DNA of 64,000 nucleotides from Brachypodius melanocephalos (taxonomy: Eukaryota > Chordata > Aves > Passeriformes > Pycnonotidae): assembly GCA_013398615.1 (NCBI GenBank), contig VZSR01003818.1, positions 567,034 through 631,033 on the forward strand, read 5' to 3'. Below the pieces are notes generated by a model, which was not told the DNA's origin, searched no databases, and worked only from the letters and a program-made list of their open reading frames with translations. Positions 55,501 to 64,000 of the stretch are shown piece after piece; the first letter of the stretch is position 1, and every line of letters starts with the position of its first letter. The translations under genes were made by a program, and so were the position numbers.

Positions 55501-58500
55501 CAGCGTCCCTCCTTGGGACTATTTCTGAGAGCTTTTCTCCAGCTGTGTTTGGGAAACCCTTCACGACCTGTTCCCGGCCTCTCTGTCTCCTAGGCATGGT
55601 ATAATTCCTGCATTTCCCACCCCCAGCCCACCGCTTCCTCACTGATTGCTGATCTGACCAGTAGATAACCAGCTGGGGGACCACTGGAGGATTTTCAGCA
55701 GTGTGCTAAGGGACAGTACCCAGAGTCCAAGCTCACCTGCATTCAGGGAGCATTCCTGTGGGTTCAGGCACAGCACAGCTGGTGTGAGAACACCTCCAGC
55801 TCTGGCACATCTTAATGGGGACAGGCACGTTCTGCTGAGCATCCCTTGCATGTACCTCCCCTCCTGCACCCAGGCACTGCCCAAAAGCTACCAAGAGTCT
55901 CCTCCTCCCTGCCTGGGAGGTTTCTCCAGTGGGGAAGGGGAACTGACTGGTGTGGGCAGGACATGCCTGCAGACACATGCATGGAGGATAATGGGACGTG
56001 ACTGGAACAATCAAGAACCACCCTAGGCCCGCGGGTGGCTGCTGCACCAATCCCTGCTCCAAGCAAAGCACTATGCTCTCTGCACTTCATTTCACTCATG
56101 ACTCATCCAGCTGAGCCACATTTTTAACACCAAGCATTCTATTTTTACTTGGAAAACACTGATCCTGAAGTGGGCGAGTCCAAAATCCTGCGTCTTGGCA
56201 TCCCTGCCTGTTGGGGTGTTCAAAACTTGCCTCCCAATAAGCAGAGGCAAAGCAGTTCTGTCCTCTCTGCTTGGATCCAACTGGCACAAGGACAGTGGGT
56301 AAACAACATTTTTCAGAAGGATTTGGTATCAGCAGCAGCAAATTCTGACCCTGCTCTGTGTACAGTGCAGAGCTGCAGCCAGCAGCAGGACAGGGACAGG
56401 GAGGCTGCATTATCCCTGCAGCACAGACCTCCAGGGATGAGCTGTGCTTTGGGAAGCTTCCTGGCACTGGGCTGGTCCATCTGTGGACTTTGTGGGCACC
56501 CAGAGGGGCCCCAGTGCCCACAGCCAGCCCCAAAGGCAGCTGGCCTGTGTCCTCCTACTTCAAACAATTCTGAGCTGTTGGATCCGCAGCAGTCTCTCCC
56601 CGGCTCCCCTGAGTGGGCTTTTATCTGACATTGTTTTCGAGTTCCCTGGCAGTGAGTCACCCGCAGCCCACGGCCATGGACACCCGCCTGGTTGCTACAA
56701 CACACGTAAACACTTCCCCTGGCGTATAAAAGGCCAAGGAGACACAGAGCTGAGCTGCATTCCCAGTCAGTGTGTAAGAAACAGAGTCCCAGCACTCCCA
56801 GCCACTCCAGTCTCCAGTTGGAAGGTTTAATGGAAGGCTCTCACATGCACATGCAAATCACATCTGCAATTCATTTCACTCCATTATTTTTACACAACTG
56901 CAACAGCACAAACAGTGAGTTTGGTTGACATTTGCAGCCATAACGTGCAGAAAACGACCAGCTCACGCTCCCGGGCTCCACTGTGACCAAATCGGGCTGA
57001 TCCCAAAGCCGGCTGAGCTGGCGGCTGTAGCCCCTCCTGCAGCCCAGCCCTCTCTCAGCCCACCCCGGACAGCACAGCCTGGCCCTGGCCTCGGGGAGGC
57101 CGGGGGAGGATTAGGAGGAGCTTGGGCAGCAAAGCCCTCCAGGTCAGGTCAAACTGTGCCAGAGGAGAACAAGTTCTGCTCTCCCGTTGCCATGATAACA
57201 GCTCTGCTCTGCCAGGCCTCAGAGGACACTGTTTTGTGCTGACCTTCCAGCAGTGTCATGGGAAGGAAGATTCAGCTATTCCTGAGTAACAGCAGCTTGC
57301 CTGAGAAGCACCCTAAGCCTAGTAGGGCTCAGGAGTGTCCAGATACCCTGCACAGAGGAGGCTGTGCTTTCCTCTCCAGTGCCTTGGTGGAACAGACCTT
57401 TTCTGTGAACACTGAATTTGCTAGATTTATTTTTCCTTTTTGCTAGATCACAAAAACCACAGCTTTTTTCTTACACCTGACACTCTCCTTGAAAAGGAGG
57501 AGTTTTCCCTGGCAGCTTTGCCCAGAGACCACAATTCCTGGACTTTGTTCATCCTCACCTGGCTCTTGGAATAGTCCTGTCCAGCCACGAGGCCATTCCC
57601 ACTGGACAGTGCTGCTGGGTGACCCCCAAAGGGCAGCTGGAGCTTGGGGTGTTTTGTCCAGTGGCTACACAATGACAGGAAGGCAACAGGCTACTGTGGC
57701 CTCTGTAGCCTGAGTGTTATATGAACAGCAGCTAAAGTCACCACTCCAGTGTGTGCAGGGCCTGACTCCTGCAAGCAGCACCAGGGGCTGTGACCAGACA
57801 GAAATGAGAGATGCTGCAGGGGCTGCCCAAGGCATTGGAAGTTTATGTCACAGTTTGTGCTCTCTGCCTGTTTTACCTATTTAAAATAACAACTTCAAAC
57901 CACTTCACAATCATAAACTAATGCTCACAAGAAGCCTGAGGAGGTGGGTGTTCCAGGGCTGTGTTTCAGAGGGAGAAATGGCAGCTCAAAGAACAGGTGG
58001 GATTTGCCCAGTCACAGCAGATGCCAGCAGAGCCAACTGCCCCTGGCCACTTGCCCTTCATGCAAGCCACACAGCAACTCCTCTCTCCCAGATTGCCTGA
58101 AGGAAAATCCCAGCTCCTCACACCCACGCTCATGCAGCAAGCACATTAGTCAGCAGCAGATCAGCCCTGCAGGTTCTGGGAGCCTGAGGCAGCCCCAAGC
58201 AGGAGAGAAGCAAAGTCTCGGAATCAGCAGCTCTCAGAGCTTCGGAAGAGGTTCAGAGTGATCTTCGGGGGGGTGCCGCTGATGAAGCCCTAAACTGCTG
58301 CCTCCTCGTGTGTCTTCTGCTGCCCTGGGCCTGTCTCCACGGGGTGGGCTCAGAGGGCAGTCCCTGGCGAAGATTCAAGGCACACACGCGGCATCTTCTC
58401 GGGCTAAGATGAGGAAAACTGCGTTTCAATGGCCGGGGAAAGGAAGCACAATGGAAACACTTACCTGTTCCTGCCGGGAATCTGATTAAGAACAGGTCAA

Positions 58501-61500
58501 CTGTGATCCAGGTTAGCAAGAGAACAGGCAGAGAAAAGGCACAGGGGTACATTTTAGTAAAGGGAGAAGGCAGGAAGCAGAATTTGAAAGAAAAGAGAGT
58601 CAGCAAAGATCTGTGAGATGAAAGAGTGTCAGTCTCTGATTCAGAAGGTCCCAGGAGACACAAGACCCCTTCTGTGGCTTCAGGCACATTCCCACTGACA
58701 CTGCTCCAGTGGGACAGGGCCAGACTTTGCTCGTACTCACAGAGATTCAGTGTTGCCTGTTGGGGACATGTCTCCCTTTGCTGTGGTATAGCTGAATTTA
58801 GAGTTTACTTGTAAGTGTAAGATCATGAAAAAAGGGTGGTGATTTTAAACCCCTGTGTTTATTGATTCAAGTGCAGAGGCTGCAGAGATTGAAACAGGCG
58901 GGTGCAGCTCCAGAACTCTATCTGCTGGTTTTGTCACGTACTGACCTTACCCCAAACCAGCGTCGGATAATTCCCAGCAGCTCCCAGATCTCTGCACCCA
59001 GTGACACAGCAAAGTCAGGGATGGCCTTGACTCTGGGTTCCAAGGGTTGGAACAAAGTTTGTCTCCAATAGTGTCAAGAGGTTCATTAAAAGAGAAGCCT
59101 CGAGCCTCAGGGACGAGACTTTTGAGTCCTGCAGTAAGAAGTCACCAAGGAATACTGCTGAGAGAAAAAGATCTAAAATGTGAGGGGATAAAGCAAATCA
59201 GGTTGGGGTTAGGTGAATGTTAGAGGGATAAATAGTTAATTCTCAGTAGTATCTCCCTGACTAGCAGAGTCCTCCCAGCCTCTGTAATTCTGGGTGTTGT
59301 GCAATCTGCCTGGCACTTCTTTCTATCAGGCACATCCAGTTACCCTGTGTCTTGGACGCTGTGTCTGAAAAGCTGGATCTGCTTCATGAGCTGTGAGAAA
59401 CAGCAGCCTGGTACAGGCACCAGAGCTGGTGCAAAGGAAGGGAGGGAGGGTGGGGAGGGGAGGAGGCTGTGCTTGGAAAAATGCTTTTGCCTTTAATGAG
59501 TCAGAAGTCGGGCAGGGCTGTAGGAAACAGAGAAGTAAATAGATTGAGAGTGAAAAGGAGTTTTTTTTCCCCTCTGATAGCATTAAAAAGTTTTGATGCC
59601 ATGATCAGTTTGTTTGTACCACTGGCTTTGCTCTCAGATCTACTCCTCCCGGATAAATCTGTCTGAGCTGACAGATGACTCTGGAGCTGCTCCTCAACAG
59701 AAAAGTAGCAAAGATGAGGTTTGTACTACAGATGATTTGCAGACACTGACATTTGCATCCTCGCATAAAGCTGGACACTAAACATCCTGAGACTTTTTAT
59801 TCTAAATATTTGATTTTCCTTTACTGATACAGCACATTTTGTTTCTGCTCTTCGTCTATCTCACAGCTGGACAGTGGACCCACAATTCTTCAGGTGCCCT
59901 GTAAGTTATAGGAGATCTTGCAGAATCAAGAGGACAATACCAAATGGGATAAAAGAGGGCTAAGCCTGTTGCTGAATTGTTTATGAGTGATTGCTGTGCC
60001 TTCTGAGTTGTGCACATGAGAGGCCTGAGGGGGGAATATGTCATCAGGAGGGATATTACCTTGGGTTTGTTCTTATGAGCCACTACTCATCCAATCTAAA
60101 CCTATCCCAGTGGCTGGGCAGCCTCTGGCCCTGTGCTTGGTGACAATTTATGGCTGAACAGCTCAGTCTGGAACTATAATGGTGAAAGGATTTTAGAACA
60201 GCAAACAGTTCTGGCACCCACTGCTTATAAATAATAGCTGAGCAATTAAATACTAATGCAGTTGATACTAGACTGCAACAGAGAAATCCATGCTCCAGAG
60301 TTGTCTACTGGTAAACTGGTAATTTGCACTAAAAAAAGTCCCAAGAGTCAGAGCAATTAGCATCCTGACTTTTCTTAAAGGATCAGTCTCCTCTGAATTA
60401 TTATCTTGAGACTCTTATAATTCCATAATACGCAGAGAATATGCAAGATTTTTGTATATTGGGATATAGTCCCCCTGCAATGGAGGCAGCACCGACAGGA
60501 GCTGCTTTGGACTGGATTTGCAGTGAAAGTGGAACCTGCTTTTTATTTTAAAGTATTATCAGAAAATAAATACAGTGGCTGCTGCAGTGCAAATCCCTGC
60601 TGTGACCCACCGGGAAGAGGGATGGATATTCCAGCACAGAGAGCTCTCAGCCATGTGGAGCCAGCTGGTCTTGCAGTAAAAGCACCCTATGGGTGTCTGG
60701 TGCTCGTGCCTATCCCAGTGCTGTCACCCAAATTGCTTTGGGAATTCCTCTTTACTTTTTAATGCTGGTAGCTGGGCAAGCTCCACCGAACTGCAGGCAC
60801 CCACCCAGGCTGTCCCTCAGGCCTGCAGATCTTGCTGGCTCTTGCCAATGCTCCACTGCCATTAAACTCACCATGAATGAGTTTCTGAATGATTCGTTTG
60901 AAACAAAACCATAGCTCAGGGCAGCTGCCATTCAGTTTGGGCAGTGCAGAAAGGCTGTAGCCCGCGGGCAGCGGGTTTCTATGCCCCAGGGTCCCTGCCC
61001 TGTGCTTCTCCTCAGCCCCCTGAGCTCATGCACTTTTCCACATTCTCTTTTGAGAAGCACAGACCCAAAACCAAGGCAGTCCAGGTCTGGCCTCTGAGTC
61101 TGTCCCATTAATGTGTGGGTTTGAAATCTACCCCTCCTTCTCTCGATGTACAGTCTCGCTGCTCCCGTCCGTATAAGGCCCACGCGAGCACAAAGCCAGG
61201 CTGGGCTATTTATATTCCCTTGCCCAGCCCTACCCACCCAACACTGCATGGCTGGGATCCAGGTCCCACCCTGCTCTCCCAACAGCACAGCCCTTCCCAC
61301 GGAAACACATCTCACACAGCTCAGAGTGGCCACCAAAGCCCCCTGAAGAGCAGATGAGCCCCGCTGGAGCCTCTGAACAGGACAGCGTGGGGAGCACGCA
61401 CTCACACCCCTCGGACAAAGGCTGCTCTTCCCAACAAAAACACTGCACATCCCAAGCCACAGCTGCCAGAGCTCAGTGCCCACACGAGCCTCAAAATAAA

Positions 61501-64000
61501 GGACCAGCACACTTTAGAAATTCAATACTCCGTGTGCGTGCCGAGTGCTGCAAGGGTTTGTCCGGTTGTAACAAAATCAGCCTTTGGCATTTGCAGGAAT
61601 AAGTTTAATTGTCAAAAAGCGTTTGGAGGAAAATGCCAAGCTTACATAAACTGCCACGTGCCACCCTCCAGCTGAACACGGCACAAAGTCTGGTTTCAGA
61701 GCAGAAGCTGCTTGCACAGGATATCCATTATTTAACCATGAACTGCAGTAACCAGACCCAGGTTCAGGATTCTAAAACCAGGAGATTTGGGATGAAGTCA
61801 CTTTAGTTTGTTTTTATTAGCAGCCACTCTCATGGAATTTTTTGGTGTCCTGATTTCTCTGAAAGACAGGAGCCCGGGACAGAGGCACAAAGGAAGCTCC
61901 GAGCTCTGTTCCCAGGGGCTGCTGAGCAGTGCAGGCACTCACTGACATCAGACCTTTTAGGAAGGTAAGTTCTGCACTGAAAGTCTGCATACACAGCGGC
62001 CTGTCAAAGCTGTCACCTCTGCTTTGGCTCAGCAAGTTTTCAAAAGAGAAAGATGGGGCAATTTGGAGGGGTTCAGCTGTTTTAATTCTTTAAATTAAGT
62101 CTATGCAAAAACTGTTAACTCAGAGAAATCAGACCAGTTCCTGGCAAAATCAGCTCAAAGAGGGTAAACAAGTGAGAAAACGCAAGCATAGATGGGACTG
62201 AGAGTGATGCCTGCAAATGTTCTGTTCAATACTTCCCCTCAGTCAGGACATGGGAGTGATATGCAACCCTTCACTTTCTCCCCCCAAATTTTGAAACTAC
62301 CCCAGCAGATGTGCTCAGGATCATGCCACAGGTCAGGCTTTCCCTGACAAAAATTTGGTTTTCATCTCCTCCTAATCAACACTGAGCAAAACACAATTTT
62401 CACAGGCAGTCTGACTTCTTTCCAAGGTGCAAAAGGTCTTATTTGCAGTCCTGAAATAATCTCTCCACAATGGCTGAAGCCTCAGGACTCAATGCTGAGA
62501 GAATAATCAAACATCGAGAACCAGCAAAGAGCTCATTTATCTTTATCTCCTTTATTTCTTCCAACTGCAGAACTGTTCAATATTGAACCCTACAGAGCAT
62601 GACTTCTTGCTCTGCTCAGATCTCTCACCCGAAAACAGCCACTGCTGGGATTATGGAATTTTTTACGTCTCTTAGGATGACTTTCTCTCTTGTTCTCCAA
62701 ACGAAAAGACTAATAAATCTTCGAACTTTTTGCCACAGCAACTGAAAACACACAGGAGTCACCCCCAGCTGGGAAAGTAGCTTTCCCTGAGTCAGAGAGG
62801 ACTGATAATGTGCTTGGCACAACAGAATTAATTACATGACCTGTAACTATCCAGCAAACACTTGGGTAGGTGGGGGGTCTGAGAAGAGAGACACTGAATT
62901 AGATGAGAGTTATTTTGTAATTATTTGGTTTTAATTGTGGACACCTTTAGGAAGGCACAGTGAATTCCTCAGTTAACCCCCAGGATGGACCCCAGCACTG
63001 GATGCTTTTCCTCTGGGGCCGGGTCTGCTCCGGCTCCCACAGAAGTGCCAGCACGTCCATGAGAGCACAAACGGCTCCATTTCACATGGTGCAAAGCTGG
63101 AGAATTCCTTACCTGTGCTCTGTGACATTCAAATCACACTAAATTCCATGCTGGGAAATTATCCTAAATCCCCAATAATTTCTTTCCCTAATACCTCCAC
63201 GATTCCTCAAGTCCTTGGCACAGCCCCTGACCAAACAACTCTCTCCGTCCTCACCACAGCAGCAAGGGCAGGGCCCAAGCCTTTAGAAGCAAGATTGCTT
63301 TTTCATATTCAAAAAGAATCTCTGCTCAATATCAATAAGCCACAGCAAACCAAGACAAACTGCTCATGAAACACTAACCTGCAGATGTTTGGGATGCTTC
63401 CCAAGGACCTTGAACCTTGCCAACTTCCTACCTATTTCCGTAACTGACATGGAATGTTATGTTTAAACAATTCCCTTCGCTCCTCTCATTTTGCAGTTGG
63501 TTGTTTCTTCTATTTTATTTTTCCATGGATAGATTGATACAAAGAGTTTGCAATAAATCCATACACATATATCTGGCTATAATTGGTTGTGTTTCCTGTA
63601 TGATCTGAACAGGCTCAAGCATTTCAGCGTTTCAGCCGTGATAAAACAAGAAATGCTCAAGCTCTGAACCAGGGAGCCCCACAAACCCTGCACATGTCTG
63701 ACCCCTGAGCCTGTCATGAGCCACTCGCCCTCAAACCTCACAGTAAGGACCATTCTCCTTTTTATTCTGCTTTGCTTCTCTCTCTTCCCATGATCAGCAC
63801 TCGAAGCTTCTCCATTTGTTCCTAGCGCTGGCTATTATTAACCCAGAGGCTTTCAACTGTAGCGTTAACTGTTTCACTCACTTTTCTCCTGTGGCCCAAT
63901 AGAAGAGTTTGCTCTGATGTGGAAAACTAACTCCAGGCAGGAAACGTGACAGAACCATGTTCCTCTCTCTCTCCTTGTTTAACGTTAAGTGAAAACTCCA
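52599..64000 (-). other. CAVIN1 intron 1
   Basis: The remaining 11.4 kb shows no recognisable exon on either strand. It is less GC-rich than the left half of the window and becomes AT-rich beyond 58.5 kb. Mammalian CAVIN1 likewise has a single long intron. A promoter-like cluster at 56590-56910 stands out; otherwise nothing distinct was seen. Confidence 0.75.
56590..56910 (+). promoter_or_regulatory. TATA-containing promoter-like element in CAVIN1 intron
   Basis: The plus strand has a strong TATA box GTATAAAAGGCC (core at 56725-56733). Upstream are an X-box-like GTTGCTAC and an AP-1/MARE-like GTGAGTCACC. About 130 bp downstream is a perfect octamer ATGCAAAT. No substantial open frame follows. 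It could be an intronic enhancer with its own transcription, a lncRNA promoter, or chance. Confidence 0.35.

Noticed and set aside
60739..60750. NF-kB-like GGGAATTCCTC in CAVIN1 intron
   Set aside because: A single short match in AT-rich intronic DNA; expected by chance.

Overview
This is vertebrate nuclear DNA, almost certainly from a bird. The evidence is a GC-rich, gene-dense, microchromosome-like composition, short introns, a fragment with the 3' end of an avian-type CR1 LINE, and a gene order matching human 17q21.2 (HCRT, GHDC, STAT5, STAT3, CAVIN1) with one STAT5 gene where mammals have two. All recognised genes lie on the minus strand, so each reads from high to low coordinates. I rebuilt exon models by hand from reading frames, GT/AG (one GC/AG) splice sites and phase consistency, using remembered family proteins for comparison. 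No database search was run.

Layout. (1) 1-410: the 5' end of HCRT (prepro-orexin), with a TATA box and a first exon encoding seven residues; the rest lies off the left edge. (2) 1133-6575: a catalytically dead phospholipase C-like (PRIP family) gene. It is closest to PLCL2 but sits where human has no PLCL gene, so it is a candidate third PLCL paralogue. Its first coding exon was not found and may lie in the assembly gap at 10870-10969. (3) 12495-14877: GHDC, complete, 8 exons, 535 aa. (4) 16145-21006: STAT5, complete coding region, 18 coding exons, 785 aa, one intron with a GC donor. (5) About 21-36 kb: STAT5 5' intron(s) and intergenic DNA with two CpG islands, a short interstitial telomeric repeat and several AT-rich islands with homeodomain-type motifs. 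(6) 37988-45645: STAT3, complete coding region, 23 coding exons, exactly 770 aa, with Y705 and S727 at the human positions. Its non-coding first exon and CpG-island promoter, with two perfect CRE palindromes, lie at about 49.4-49.8 kb. (7) 50190-52598: 3' UTR and last coding exon of CAVIN1 (PTRF). From 52599 to the right edge is its first intron, whose upstream exon lies outside the window.

Functionally these genes are neighbours by ancient synteny, not an operon. STAT5 and STAT3 are tandem-duplicated cytokine and growth-factor transcription factors. CAVIN1 is a caveolar coat protein, HCRT an arousal and feeding neuropeptide precursor, GHDC a poorly understood GH3-domain protein, and the PLC-like gene an inositide-binding scaffold. 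The points most worth a second look are the PLCL-like paralogue with its eroded active site, the compact HCRT promoter about 0.8 kb from that gene's stop codon, and the absence of the mammalian STAT3-beta splice acceptor.
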